Part shown: positions 9,313 to 18,408 of the stretch, in pieces
Position numbering within the stretch: position 1 is the stretch's first letter
How the letters are laid out: each line of letters starts with the position of its first letter
Assembly (NCBI RefSeq): GCF_014930455.1
Contig: NZ_JAAIYO010000004.1
Span: forward strand, 124,001-188,000
Direction: 5' to 3'
DNA from: Corallococcus soli
GTDB taxonomy: Bacteria > Myxococcota > Myxococcia > Myxococcales > Myxococcaceae
Length of the DNA stretch: 64,000 nucleotides
Notes under the pieces: model-generated
The model's database searches: none
What the model was told of the DNA's origin: nothing
The model's input: only the letters and a program-made list of their open reading frames with translations
Program-made: the position numbers and the translations under genes

Positions 9313-9526
9313 GTCTTCTCCTCCGCACGCGCCGTGAACGTCTGGATTCCAGGCCGTTCCAAAGGTGGAGTGCGCCGCTGGCCAAGAGGAGACGCGGGGA
9401 GGCGGGAGGCCGCTGCGGTCGCTTCCACCCGACGGCCCTGGATTGCATTGGTGCCCACCGGCGCTCACCCTCCTGGAGAACGCTCTTCATCCGCCGGCGC
9501 CTCACCGACGGGAAGGATGGTGGCGG

Positions 9527-10414
9527 ATGCAGGGCAAGCGGCTCACGGGACCAGTGGAGGCGCTTCGCAACCTGTCGCTGTCGCTGGCGCGCCTGGCCGC
9601 GAGCGAGGCCGCGACCGGCGCGGTGCACGGCTCGGCGGAGGGGCTGCGCAAGGAGATGCCGGAGCTGGATGGCCAGCTGCGGGCGCTCCTCCAGGACGTG
9701 CTCACGGTGCTGGGACGGCTGGCGCACGAGGCCGCCGAGCGCGAGCACGTGGCGCCGGCGGATGCGGCCCACCTGCTGGCGGGCGCGGCGATGGAGGGGG
9801 CGCTGAAGGCCCTGGAGCGGGAGTGGAATGACGGGGGCCTGCCCCTGCACGCCTTCATGGTGCGCATCAACCACCTCTTCGACGAGGCGCTGGAGTTCGC
9901 CCACTCCCGCACCGATGAGATCCGCAAGCCAGGGGAGCGCGCCCAGGCGATGTCCCGGGGCGTGGTGAAGGCGGCCATGGAGCAGCTCCATGAGGCCGTG
10001 CCGCTCCTGCTGGAGGACGCGCGCGCGCTGGCGCCGCTGGGCGAGGAGGTGGCTTCGCGGGTGGGGCAGGGGCTGGTGCGAGGGATGGCGGCGGGCCTGC
10101 GCGAGGAGCTGGCGTCGAGTCCGGCGGTCTCCCGGGATGCGCTGGTGGCTTCGCTGGAGGAGTTCGCGCAGCGCGCTGCCTCCGCGACCGTGCGCGGCGC
10201 GGGCTCGGCGCTCGAGGAGGAGGGGCTGCGCTGGCGGGAGGCCCCGGCGGAGGGAAGGCCCCTGCGGCGCGTGGGCCGGGACTTCACCGCGGGCGTGCTG
10301 GAGGCCCTGGGGTCGCGCCTTCGCCGCCCCCTGCTGGCCATGGCGGGCGCGGGCAGCGCGCTCGTGGTCGTGACCGTGCTCGCCGCGCGCTGGGGCGCCG
10401 GACACCCGCGCTGA
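9527..10414 (+). CDS. Helical protein with C-terminal membrane anchor, unknown function
   Basis: A 295-residue protein with no family that I recognise. Nearly all of it is predicted helix rich in Ala, Leu and Glu. One hydrophobic segment lies close to the C-terminus (about residues 272-290), followed by a short basic end, so it is probably a tail-anchored inner-membrane protein. ATG 9527 has GGAAGGA 10 bases upstream. It is divergent from the sulfatase pair and faces the HAD/transporter operon; whether it works with either is unknown. Confidence 0.7.
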   Translation: MQGKRLTGPVEALRNLSLSLARLAASEAATGAVHGSAEGLRKEMPELDGQLRALLQDVLTVLGRLAHEAAEREHVAPADAAHLLAGAAMEGALKALEREWNDGGLPLHAFMVRINHLFDEALEFAHSRTDEIRKPGERAQAMSRGVVKAAMEQLHEAVPLLLEDARALAPLGEEVASRVGQGLVRGMAAGLREELASSPAVSRDALVASLEEFAQRAASATVRGAGSALEEEGLRWREAPAEGRPLRRVGRDFTAGVLEALGSRLRRPLLAMAGAGSALVVVTVLAARWGAGHPR

Positions 10415-10537
10415 GCCCGTTTGGAGCAGGCGGCGGGCCCCGTCAGCCGACAGTGCCCTGCGACCCGGGGCCCCATGTGCGGAGCCCCCACTTCCCCACC
10501 AGCTTCATCCCGGGCGCAGCGCAGGCGGGGAGAGCAC

Positions 10538-10747
10538 ATGGTGGGGGCTCGCACGCGTCGGAACTGGAGTCTGCTCGGGCTCATGGGGGGCCTGTGCTGC
10601 GCCGCTTCTTGCTTCGCACAGACGACGGAAGCTCCCGCCACCGGGGCGGGGGCGGCTTCCGAGCAGGACCTGGCCAAGGCCACCGATGAACCTGGCCCGG
10701 ACGGGCGCAGCAGGCCCTCCCCGCGCACCTCTCCACTCGCGTTGTGA
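10538..10747 (+). pseudogene. Signal-peptide fragment, probable remnant of an outer-membrane transporter
   Basis: A 69-residue reading frame with a convincing Sec signal peptide (charged start, hydrophobic core SLLGLMGGLCCAAS, then FAQ). It is followed by SEQDLAKATDE. That last segment resembles the first mature residues of 'transporter' outer-membrane proteins of the neuromedin-U/phenol-degradation barrel type. After it the frame turns into low-complexity Pro/Arg and stops. I read this as a decayed or truncated barrel gene; an alternative is a genuine small exported peptide. The start has GGGGAGA upstream. It lies 62 bases before the HAD gene. Confidence 0.5.
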
Positions 10748-10809
10748 AGTCTCCAATCCAGTCGCACCCTCCAGGGGGATGGCTGGGATTGCGCGGAGGG
10801 GAGGCGACC

Positions 10810-11814
10810 GTGGCTCGATTCACGCGGACTGGTGGAGCGTCAAGGCAGGCCTGCCTGCTCTGGTTCCTCGCCTTGTGCGTCGCGGTCCCGGTCCAGGCGC
10901 TCGCGGCGGATCCGCTGCCTTCCTGGAATGACGGCCCGGTGAAGCAGTCCATCATCGACTTCGTCACCCGCTCCACCACGGAGGGCAGCCCTGGCTTCAT
11001 CCCTCCGGAAGAGCGGATCGCCACCTTCGACAACGACGGCACGCTCTGGCAGGAGCAGCCCGTCGTGCAGGGTGTCTTCCTGAAGGAGCAGGTGGAGGCG
11101 TTGGTGAAGGAGGACGCCTCGCTCGCGCGCAAGCAGCCCTTCAAGGCCGTGCTGGAGGGGGATCTGGCGCTGCTGTCGACGATGGACGAGCCTGAGCTGA
11201 TGGCACTGTTCGCGGCCACCCACAAGGGCAAGACGCAGGAGGCCTTCGCCGCCGAGGCGCGCGCCTTCTTCCAGTCCGCCCGGCACCCGAAGTTCGGCGC
11301 GCCGTACACGCAGCTTGCCTATGCGCCCATGCTGGAGCTGCTCCAGTACCTGCGCGCCCATGGCTTCCAGACGTGGATCAGCTCCGGCGGCGGCACCGAC
11401 TTCATGCGCGTCATCTCCGAGGACACCTACGGCATCCCGCCCCAGCAGGTCATCGGCAGCGACCTGAGGGTGCGCTTCGACGACGGGGGCGGCCACGCGG
11501 TGCTGCGGCGCGAGGCGAAGGTGGACCACGTCAACGACAAGGCGGGCAAGCCGGTGGGCATCGGGCAGCACATCGGCCTCCGGCCGGTGTTCGCGGCGGG
11601 AAACGTCCGCTCGGGCGGGGACATCCAGATGCTCCAGTACACGAAGGAGCAGCCGCGTCCGGGCTTCACCCTGCTCATCAACCACGACGACGCGGAGCGC
11701 GAGTTCGCCTACCAGGAGAAGGACGACGCCTCGCTGAAGGCCGCGCGCGTGGGCGGCTGGACGGTGGTCAGCATGCGCCAGGACTGGAAGCGCATCTTCC
11801 CGGAGGGGCGCTGA
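10810..11814 (+). CDS. Exported HAD-superfamily phosphatase
   Basis: A 334-residue protein with a Sec signal peptide (about residues 1-32, ending QALAAD). A HAD domain follows. Motif I is ATFDNDGTLW with Asp74 and Asp76; motif II is in TWISSGGGTDF; the acidic motif is near LINHDDAER. It is expected to be a periplasmic phosphomonoesterase; the substrate is unknown. GTG 10810 is chosen because GGAGGGGAGG lies just upstream and it yields a clean signal peptide. Its stop overlaps the start of the next gene (TGATG), so the two are translationally coupled. Confidence 0.88.
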   Translation: MARFTRTGGASRQACLLWFLALCVAVPVQALAADPLPSWNDGPVKQSIIDFVTRSTTEGSPGFIPPEERIATFDNDGTLWQEQPVVQGVFLKEQVEALVKEDASLARKQPFKAVLEGDLALLSTMDEPELMALFAATHKGKTQEAFAAEARAFFQSARHPKFGAPYTQLAYAPMLELLQYLRAHGFQTWISSGGGTDFMRVISEDTYGIPPQQVIGSDLRVRFDDGGGHAVLRREAKVDHVNDKAGKPVGIGQHIGLRPVFAAGNVRSGGDIQMLQYTKEQPRPGFTLLINHDDAEREFAYQEKDDASLKAARVGGWTVVSMRQDWKRIFPEGR

Positions 11815-12713
11815 TGCACGTCCTGCACGCCATCATCGGCTTCCTGGTGTCGAGCTTCATCGTCGCGCTGGGGTTGACCCAGGGGCTGGCGTGGCACCTG
11901 GAGGACCTGGGCCGGGGCGTGCGTCAGCCGGCGTTCAAGCGCGGGCTGCTGGTGTCGCTGGTGGGGGTGCCGGTGCTGTCCGTGCTCATGGCCAAGGCGC
12001 TGCCCCTTCAACCCGTCGCGGCGAGCGTCATCGCGTTGATGGCGTTCTGCCCGGGGCTGCCCATGTCTCTCAACGTCATCTCCCACCAGAAGGGGAACCT
12101 GCCGTTGGCCCTGGCGCTGTCCATCACCCTGTCGCTCATCGCCATCGTGATGATGCCGCTGTCGCTGGCCTTGCTGGAGAGGCTGTTCCAGCTGGCCATC
12201 CAGCCGCCGTCGTACGACGTGCTCCTGTCCAGGGTCATCCTCCCGTTCCTCGTGCCCTTCACGCTGGGGATTGGACTCCAGAGACTGTCGCCCGTCTGGG
12301 CGCGGCGGCTGCTCAAGCCCGCGAAGCTCTACTTCAACGTCGCGCTGGCCGTCGCCGTGCTGTTGATGATCGCCGCCAGCATCCCGCTGTTGAGGCAGCA
12401 CCTCTCCCCGTGGGTCTACGTCGCGATGCTCGTGGTGACGCTGGGGGCGGCGGCGATGGGCCACGTGGCGGGGAGGCCCCGGCCCCAGGACCGCACGGCG
12501 CTGGCCATCTCCGCGGTGTTCGGCAATCCGGCCTTCGCCTTCTGCCTGGGCGGCAGCACCTACCCGATGAAGGACCTGCTGGGCGTCATGGGGCTGTACC
12601 TGGTGCTGCGCACGTTGGCGCTGCTGCCGTATCAAATCTGGAACAAGCGCCACCAGGCCTCCGAGCATGGCGGCGGACCGTCGCTGCCTTCGGGCCGGCG
12701 GGTCCACGCTTGA
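11814..12713 (+). CDS. Bile acid:sodium symporter (BASS) family transporter
   Basis: A 299-residue integral membrane protein with about nine hydrophobic segments. It has the pattern of the BASS/NTCP fold, including polar breaks such as MAFCPGLPMSLNVISHQ and the VFGNPAFAF segment. Members of this family move organic anions such as bile acids, steroid sulfates or keto acids with sodium. Coupling to an exported phosphatase and its place between sulfatases suggest an anionic substrate released or processed by these enzymes (inference). The start overlaps the HAD stop codon. Confidence 0.8.
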   Translation: MHVLHAIIGFLVSSFIVALGLTQGLAWHLEDLGRGVRQPAFKRGLLVSLVGVPVLSVLMAKALPLQPVAASVIALMAFCPGLPMSLNVISHQKGNLPLALALSITLSLIAIVMMPLSLALLERLFQLAIQPPSYDVLLSRVILPFLVPFTLGIGLQRLSPVWARRLLKPAKLYFNVALAVAVLLMIAASIPLLRQHLSPWVYVAMLVVTLGAAAMGHVAGRPRPQDRTALAISAVFGNPAFAFCLGGSTYPMKDLLGVMGLYLVLRTLALLPYQIWNKRHQASEHGGGPSLPSGRRVHA

Positions 12714-12860
12714 GCGGGCCTGTCGGGGCCGCGACGCGCGCAAGGCACCCCGGTGGGCGATGCCCCGGGACGCGAGCGTCTCCATCCTGCCTCCGTCAGG
12801 GGACCGGGCGCACGCGATGAGCTGGGCGCCGGTGGACGCGGCGCGGGAGGGGGACGGGCC

Positions 12861-14615
12861 ATGAAGGTGTCTTCGGCCACGCTTGGCCACGCCCTGCGGC
12901 GTGCGCTTCCTGGCGCCGAGCAGGCGCGGACGTATCAGCGACGGTGGCTGCGCGCGGACGTGCTGGCCGCGCTCACCGTGGGGGCCATGCTCATCCCGCA
13001 GGGGTTGGCGTACGCGCAGATCGTCGGTGTGCGCCCCGTGGCCGGACTGTACGCGGGCATCTTCGCGATGCTGGCCTACGCGTTGTTCGGCCCGTCGCGC
13101 CACCTGCTGCTGGGGCCGGAGGCGGGCGCCGCCATCCTCACCGCGACCGCGCTGGCCCCCGTGGTCGCGGGGGGAGGCCCGGAGCGGCTGGCGTCGCTCG
13201 CGGCCCTGCTGGCGCTGATGGTGGGTGGCATCAGCCTTCTTGGCGGGCTGTGCCGGGCGGGGGCGCTCGCGGACTTCCTGTCGCGGCCCATCCTCATCGG
13301 CTACGTCAACGGCGCGGCGCTCATCATCATCGGCAGTCAGCTGGCGCGGATGCTGGGACTGGAGCGCAAGTCGAACGCGTTCACGGGGCAGCTCCGGGAG
13401 GTGGCGTCCAACGTGGGTCGCACGCACGTGCCCACGCTGCTGTTGGGCCTGGGCATCATCGCGGCGCTGGTGGCGATGCGGCGCTTCCTGCCCCGCTGGC
13501 CCGCGCCGCTGGTGATGGTGGTGCTCACCACGCTGGCGGCCTCGGTGCTCGAACTGGAGCAAGGGGGCATCAAGGTGGTGGGCAGCATCTCCGCGGAGGC
13601 GCCTGCCCTTGGGTTGCCGTCGGTGGGCTTCGCGGACTTCCGCGCGCTGCTGCCGGCGGCGCTCAGCCTCGCGCTGGTGAACTACGCGAGCTCCGTGCTC
13701 ACGGGCCGCATCTACGCGGACCGGTTCGGCTACCGCCTGAACGCCAACCAGGAGTTCTTCGGGCAGGCGGCGGCGAACCTGGTGACGGGCCTCACGCAGG
13801 GGTTCCCGGTGACGGGCAGCGATTCGCGCACGGCGGTGAACGCGTCCATGAAGGGGCACACGCAGCTGGTGGGCGTGGGCGCGGCGGTGGTGGTGCTGGT
13901 GTTCACCCTCTTCTTCACGCCGCTGCTGGCGAAGCTGCCGCTGGTGACGCTGGGGGCCATCGTCATCGTCGCGGCCGTGTACCTGCTGGAGGTGCAGCCC
14001 ATCACCCGGCTGTGGCGGGTGCGGCCGGTGGAGGCGGTGCTCGCGGTGGTGACGATGCTGGGCGTGCTGCTGCTGGGCATCTTGCAGGGCATCCTCATCG
14101 CGGTGGCGCTGGCGCTGGTGGACCTCATCCGCCGCGCGGCCCACCCCCACGACGCCGTCCTGGGCGAGCGCGAGGGCGTGCCCGGCTGGCATGACGTGGA
14201 GGGCCACGCGGACGCGGAGACGGTGCCCGGGCTGGTCGTCTACCGCTTCGACGCGCCCCTCTTCTTCGCCAACGCCCGGTTCCTGCGCGAACAGGTGCGC
14301 AAGCTGGTGGCGGAGTCCCGCGCCCCGGTGAAGTGGTTCGTCCTGGATGCGTCCTCCGTGTTCGACCTGGACGTCACCGCGGCGGAGGGGCTGGAGAAGC
14401 TGCGGCACGAACTGGAGGAAGAAGGCATCGTGTTCGTGGTGGCGCAGGCCCGCGCGCCGATGCGCTCGATGCTGCGGCGCTCGGGGCTGCGGTCCCTGTT
14501 CGGCAAGGAGCGCTTCTTTCCTACCGTGGGCGCGGCCGTGCGGGCCTTCCTGGCGGAGGAGGGGCCCCGGGAGCCTGTCGCGGAGGCGGACCTCCGGCCT
14601 CCTCCGGTGCACTGA
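12861..14615 (+). CDS. SulP family anion permease with STAS domain
   Basis: A 584-residue inner-membrane transporter. The Sulfate_transp domain starts at about residue 20 and has MLIPQGLAYAQI and GLYAGIFAMLAYALFGPS early on. About 10-14 membrane helices end near residue 440. A cytosolic STAS domain follows, with VLDASSVFDLDVTAAEGL. SulP proteins carry sulfate, bicarbonate or dicarboxylates. In this sulfatase-rich setting sulfate is the natural candidate, but that is inference. ATG 12861 follows a GGGAGGGGG ribosome site. Confidence 0.92.
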   Translation: MKVSSATLGHALRRALPGAEQARTYQRRWLRADVLAALTVGAMLIPQGLAYAQIVGVRPVAGLYAGIFAMLAYALFGPSRHLLLGPEAGAAILTATALAPVVAGGGPERLASLAALLALMVGGISLLGGLCRAGALADFLSRPILIGYVNGAALIIIGSQLARMLGLERKSNAFTGQLREVASNVGRTHVPTLLLGLGIIAALVAMRRFLPRWPAPLVMVVLTTLAASVLELEQGGIKVVGSISAEAPALGLPSVGFADFRALLPAALSLALVNYASSVLTGRIYADRFGYRLNANQEFFGQAAANLVTGLTQGFPVTGSDSRTAVNASMKGHTQLVGVGAAVVVLVFTLFFTPLLAKLPLVTLGAIVIVAAVYLLEVQPITRLWRVRPVEAVLAVVTMLGVLLLGILQGILIAVALALVDLIRRAAHPHDAVLGEREGVPGWHDVEGHADAETVPGLVVYRFDAPLFFANARFLREQVRKLVAESRAPVKWFVLDASSVFDLDVTAAEGLEKLRHELEEEGIVFVVAQARAPMRSMLRRSGLRSLFGKERFFPTVGAAVRAFLAEEGPREPVAEADLRPPPVH

Positions 14616-14619
14616 CGCC

Positions 14620-14838
14620 ATGCCATGCACAAGCCAGCGGGGCAGGGGAGGGGTGTTGGCGGCCGGGATGCTCCCTTCGGCGCCGGCGCAGGCCGGGCTG
14701 CCCGTGTCCGCGCGGAGCCACCAGGTCCGCTACTTCGAGGCCACCGTGCTGATTGGCGCCAGCTTCGCGCGCATCGACACGCGGGAGACGGTCGGCGAGG
14801 TCGGCGTGGACGACGACAGCGACGCGGAGGCGAAATGA
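14620..14838 (+). CDS. Small protein coupled to ThrE-type exporter
   Basis: A 72-residue reading frame right after the SulP stop. Its stop overlaps the exporter start (ATGA at 14835-14838). It has a short hydrophobic, Ala/Pro-rich segment that could be a weak signal peptide, and an acidic tail (GVDDDSDAEAK). Overlap and codon usage like its neighbours are the support; no homology is recognised. A later ATG at 14668 region gives a shorter form. It may serve only for translational coupling. Confidence 0.45.
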   Translation: MPCTSQRGRGGVLAAGMLPSAPAQAGLPVSARSHQVRYFEATVLIGASFARIDTRETVGEVGVDDDSDAEAK

Positions 14839-16112
14839 GACGGGACCCACCCTTGGCCGTGCCGGTGGACGAGGAGGCCGCGTCGGCCTTCCTGCTCGAC
14901 CTCGCGCGGGCCCTGCACCTGGCCTACCAGCCGTCGCTCCTGGTGGAGGCGCGCGTGAAGCGGGCCGCGAGGGCCTGGGGGCTCCAGGTGGAGGTCTTCA
15001 CGCTCCAGAGCCTGGCGATGACGGAGGTGCTGTCCTCACGGCGTCCGCGTGTGGCCTTCGCGCGGTTGCCCTTCAACCCGCACTGGAACCTGGGCCGGGC
15101 CGCGGCGCTGCTGCGGCTGGCGGACGGCATCGCGGAAGGGGGCGTGCGGCTGCCCGAGGCCCGCGCGGAGCTGGACCGCCTCCTGGCGTCCCATCTGCCA
15201 TATCCCGAGTGGCTCGTGTTCCTGGCGTACGGTGTCTACGGCGCGGCGGTCACCGCCCGGGTGGGTGGGGCGTGGCTGGAGATGGGCGTGGCGTTCGTGG
15301 TGGGTGTCCTCGCGGGCGTCATCCACTTCGGCACGCTGCGCTCGCAGCGCCTGGATTTGCAGAAGAGCTTCGTGGCGGCGTTCCTGGGCACGCTGGTGGC
15401 GTTTGGGTTCACGCTCGTCCTGCCGTCGTTCGACGCCTTGCGAGCCTTGTTCGGGGGCGCGACGTTGCTCGTGCCCGCGATGGTGGTGACGCTGGGCTCG
15501 CTGGAGCTGGCCATGGAGTCGGTGGAGGCAGGGCTGCCCAGGCTCACCTATGGCCTGCTGCGCTTCATGATGATGGGGGTGGGCATCGCGGCGGCGGGGA
15601 CGCTCTGGAGCTTCGCCTGGCCATTGCCGACCCACTTCGTGGTGCAGGCGTTGCCTCCGCTCGTCACGCTGGCGCTGGTGGGGGTGGGCGGCGTGGCGCT
15701 CTCGGTGTGCATGTCCGGACGGCCGCGCGACGTGGGGTGGATCGTCGGCGGGGTGCTGCTCGCGTACGCGACGCAGGCCCTGGCGAAGGCGGTGCTCGGG
15801 GACCGGGGCAGCCCGCTGGTGTCCGCGTTCGTGCTGGGCGTGGCGGGGCTGCTCTACGGGCGCGGGAAGGACCGGATGCCGATGACGATCATCATGCCGG
15901 GGCTGTTGCAACTGGCGCCGGGGTTCGTGGGCACGCAGGCCATCGTCGCGCTGCTGGGCGCGGGGAGCGCGGGCGCGAACGCCCGGCTGTTCGACGTGCT
16001 GCTGGTGGCGCTCCAGCTCGTGCTGGGTCTGGTGTTCGCCTCGGTGGTGGTGCCGCCGCGCTTCCCGGTGAACCGGGAGGACCCGGTTCCCCCGCGCGCT
16101 GGCAGCGCATAG
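14835..16112 (+). CDS. Threonine/serine exporter (ThrE) family protein
   Basis: A 425-residue protein with both ThrE parts fused. The N-terminal cytosolic/ThrE region (about 15-140, with FLLDLARALHLAYQP) resembles PF06738. The C-terminal membrane region resembles PF12821 and ends in the IIMPGLLQLAPGFVGTQA stretch. Around ten membrane helices are visible. ThrE exports small hydroxy amino acids in corynebacteria; many homologues have unknown substrates. It is last in the run HAD-BASS-SulP-small-ThrE and its stop is 4 bases from that of the convergent FGE. Confidence 0.85.
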   Translation: MRRDPPLAVPVDEEAASAFLLDLARALHLAYQPSLLVEARVKRAARAWGLQVEVFTLQSLAMTEVLSSRRPRVAFARLPFNPHWNLGRAAALLRLADGIAEGGVRLPEARAELDRLLASHLPYPEWLVFLAYGVYGAAVTARVGGAWLEMGVAFVVGVLAGVIHFGTLRSQRLDLQKSFVAAFLGTLVAFGFTLVLPSFDALRALFGGATLLVPAMVVTLGSLELAMESVEAGLPRLTYGLLRFMMMGVGIAAAGTLWSFAWPLPTHFVVQALPPLVTLALVGVGGVALSVCMSGRPRDVGWIVGGVLLAYATQALAKAVLGDRGSPLVSAFVLGVAGLLYGRGKDRMPMTIIMPGLLQLAPGFVGTQAIVALLGAGSAGANARLFDVLLVALQLVLGLVFASVVVPPRFPVNREDPVPPRAGSA

Positions 16113-16115
16113 GCG

Positions 16116-17138
16116 CTACGGCGAGGGCGGACGCACGATGCAGCGGAAGCCGATGTGGCTGGCCCCGCTGTCCACGGCCTGGGGCGAGCGCGCGGCGGGG
16201 CGGTAGCGGCGGCAGTAGTTGGGCGCGCACAGGTGGCTGCCGCCCTTGAGGACGCGGCGGGGAATGGGGACGGCGGGCGTGAAGGGATCCTGGCTGTCCT
16301 TGGGCGTGGCGGGGCCGCGCGGGTTGACGGGGATGCAGCACGCCTTGCCCTTGTTGCCCTGATGGCGCTCCTGGAACCAGTCGGAGGTCCATTCCCAGAC
16401 ATTGCCGGCCATCTGGTGGAGGCCGTAGCCATTGGGAGGGAAGGCGCTGACGGGGCAGGTGCCTTCGTGGCCGTCCTCGCGCAGGTTCTGCCAGGGGAAG
16501 TAGCCCTGCCAGGTGTTGGCGCGGTGTTCGCCGCCGGGCGTGAAGTCATTGCCCCAGCAGAACTCGTTGCGGTCCAGGCCACCGCGCGCGGCGCGCTCCC
16601 ACTCCGCTTCGGTGGGGAGGGCCTTGCCGGCCCAGGTGGCATAGGCCTCCGCGTCCTCGTAGGCGATGTGCACGACGGGGTGGTCGCGGCGGTGTTTCAC
16701 GGAGGAGCGGCGGCCCTCCGGGTGCTTCCAGCAAGCTTCGGGGACGTAGCTCCACCAGTTCGCCACGTTGCCCAGGTCCACGGGCCCCTGCGTCTTGTGG
16801 AACACGAGCGAGCCGGGGACGAGCGTCTCCGGGGACGCGCCAGGGTAGTCCGCCGGGTCGAGCGGGCGCTGCGCGACGGTGACGTAGCCGGTGGCCTCCA
16901 CGAAGCGGGCGAACTGCTCGTTGGTCACGGTGTACTTGTCCATCCAGAAGCCGGAGACGGTCACCTGATGGGCGGGGGCCTCCTCCGGATAGTGGTGGTC
17001 GGAGCCCATCCAGTACGTGCCGCCGGGAATCCAGACCATGTCCGGGGAGGGGGCGCGGCCGGGACGCTGTGAGGTGTCGGTGGTGGGCCCGGCGTCCTGA
17101 GCCACGGCGGAACCGCTGAGGTCGTCGTCCCTGTGCAT
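16116..17138 (-). CDS. Formylglycine-generating enzyme (SUMF1/FGE type)
   Basis: Oxidises the active-site cysteine of sulfatases to formylglycine. The 340-residue protein has the FGE-sulfatase domain (about 33-337) with MVWIPGGTYWMGS, LPTEAEWERAARGG and MAGNVWEWTSDW. The redox/copper-binding cysteine pair Cys304 and Cys309 is present in SHLCAPNYC, followed by RRYRPAAR. Keeping both cysteines separates true FGEs from EgtB/PvdO relatives. No signal peptide, so it works in the cytosol like the three sulfatases of this window. ATG 17138 is chosen over upstream in-frame starts, which lack any domain sequence. Confidence 0.93.
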   Translation of the reverse strand: MHRDDDLSGSAVAQDAGPTTDTSQRPGRAPSPDMVWIPGGTYWMGSDHHYPEEAPAHQVTVSGFWMDKYTVTNEQFARFVEATGYVTVAQRPLDPADYPGASPETLVPGSLVFHKTQGPVDLGNVANWWSYVPEACWKHPEGRRSSVKHRRDHPVVHIAYEDAEAYATWAGKALPTEAEWERAARGGLDRNEFCWGNDFTPGGEHRANTWQGYFPWQNLREDGHEGTCPVSAFPPNGYGLHQMAGNVWEWTSDWFQERHQGNKGKACCIPVNPRGPATPKDSQDPFTPAVPIPRRVLKGGSHLCAPNYCRRYRPAARSPQAVDSGASHIGFRCIVRPPSP

Positions 17139-17391
17139 GGCATGGCCCCCGAGGACGCACGGTCCTCCGAGGACAAGATCCGACGTGTGGCAGGGAATGA
17201 CACTCGCTCCGAAGGCCGGCGGGTCTGTCGTGCGTCCAACCCGGGATGGGCCCCTGCCCTGATTCAGCGAGCAGGTCGCGAGTCCCTTCAGTGTCGCCCT
17301 CACCGCGCGCTGTTTGCAGGTAGGAGGAAACCCGCGCAGGGAAACCTGGCCCTTCGGCTCGGGATGCTGGGGGGCCTCTCCGAGGGCCTTG

Positions 17392-17895
17392 ATGAACCGC
17401 GTGGTGTACACCGCTGATGGCGCCGTGCGACAGGCACTGCTGCGCAGGATCGTAAGCGCATGGGTGCTTCCATTCGCTGTGGCGGTGAGCGGATGCACCC
17501 ATGGCTCACGGCCCGAGCGCCGCACCTATGTCATCTCGGAGGGAGAACAAGGCATTGGTGGTTCTGGACATCGCGATTGCGATGCTGAACATGTCGCATG
17601 CTTCACCCGATGCTGGAACTCCATCCCTCCGTTGACGAGTATCAAGGTGGGATCTGGCAAGCACCACGAGTACTGCACCGAGGAGTGCCGGAAGGCGTAC
17701 ATGGAATGCATCGGTGACCTTGAGCCGCTCCCTCAAAAGGGCGATGCGCGTCGGTTTTCAAGGATGGATGAGGCACTTGATTGGTTGAGAGCTCATCGTG
17801 CCGAAGCGACGATTGGAACGGTCGTGGTCATCGCCGGCATGGCGTTCATCGTCGCGGCGGGTGGGGCGGGCGTGCTGATGCTCGCTCCTCTCTGA
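17392..17895 (+). CDS. Cysteine-rich lipoprotein with C-terminal membrane segment
   Basis: A 167-residue protein. A lipobox AVSGC (Cys35) follows a hydrophobic signal. A mature region has spaced cysteines (CDAEHVACFTRC and CTEECRKAYMEC), then a basic helix, then a hydrophobic C-terminal segment (about 142-165). Probably an anchored lipoprotein of a myxobacterial lineage-specific family. Base composition is visibly lower in GC than that of the neighbours. It forms a pair with the next gene (19 bases apart). Function unknown; a toxin/immunity or surface role is possible but unproven. Confidence 0.7.
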   Translation: MNRVVYTADGAVRQALLRRIVSAWVLPFAVAVSGCTHGSRPERRTYVISEGEQGIGGSGHRDCDAEHVACFTRCWNSIPPLTSIKVGSGKHHEYCTEECRKAYMECIGDLEPLPQKGDARRFSRMDEALDWLRAHRAEATIGTVVVIAGMAFIVAAGGAGVLMLAPL

Positions 17896-17914
17896 GGGGT
17901 AGAAAGGTCATTCC

Positions 17915-18295
17915 ATGACGAACTCCAAGGATTTTGAGATGGATGCGGTGCTTCGAATCCTGGACGCGGCCAGCAAGAACTATCCGCCCGGTTCGAAGGA
18001 GGAGGCTGCCGTCCAGCTCGCGGCTGTCTCGTTGCTCTACATCCGCCGCATCAAGAAGCTGGAGGAGTTCCTGGCGTATCACCAGGAGTTTTCCGAACCC
18101 GCGTCCGTTGTCTCCGTCGCTCAGGACTTCACGACACAAGAGGAGGCGGATGGGTGGCTGAGCAGTGGGAAGGCGGTTGACGGGAGCCTTGTCAGGATCG
18201 CGGGCCAGGGCTTCCAGGTCATCCAGTTGCCCAACGGCTTGAAGTTCCTGCGCACGCCACTGCCGGAAGAACTGGGGCCTCCCGGTGCGAAGTAG
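17915..18295 (+). CDS. Small soluble protein paired with the lipoprotein
   Basis: A 126-residue protein without signal or membrane segment. The N-terminal half is helical. The C-terminal half has a VVSVAQDFTTQEEADGWLSS segment and short strands. I recognise no family. Like its upstream neighbour it has lower GC than the surroundings, which suggests joint acquisition. It could be the cytosolic partner of the lipoprotein, for instance an immunity or regulatory protein (inference). Confidence 0.65.
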   Translation: MTNSKDFEMDAVLRILDAASKNYPPGSKEEAAVQLAAVSLLYIRRIKKLEEFLAYHQEFSEPASVVSVAQDFTTQEEADGWLSSGKAVDGSLVRIAGQGFQVIQLPNGLKFLRTPLPEELGPPGAK

Positions 18296-18361
18296 CTCCA
18301 CCCTGGCGTGACTGGTGGTCGGGCGTTGTACCCATCGCGCACCTTGAGCTGGGAGGGCCCA

Positions 18362-18394
18362 CGGGCGGTGACGGCTCCATCCCGTCACCGCCCG
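18362..18394. terminator. 13-bp hairpin between convergent genes
   Basis: Perfect inverted repeat CGGGCGGTGACGG and CCGTCACCGCCCG with a 7-base loop. It lies between the end of the small protein gene and the end of the third sulfatase. It very likely ends transcription from at least one side; there is no T run. Confidence 0.55.
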
Positions 18395-18408
18395 CGAAGG
18401 ACCGGCCG

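Noticed and set aside
9339-9350. 12-base segment shared by the promoter regions at 9339 and 49529 (CGTCTGGATTCC)
   Set aside because: A shared 12-mer is expected by chance many times in 64 kb.
11709-14630. Very long open frame on the minus strand opposite the BASS and SulP genes
   Set aside because: Composition is His/Arg/Gln-rich without any domain, and it mirrors the third-codon GC bias of the real plus-strand genes.
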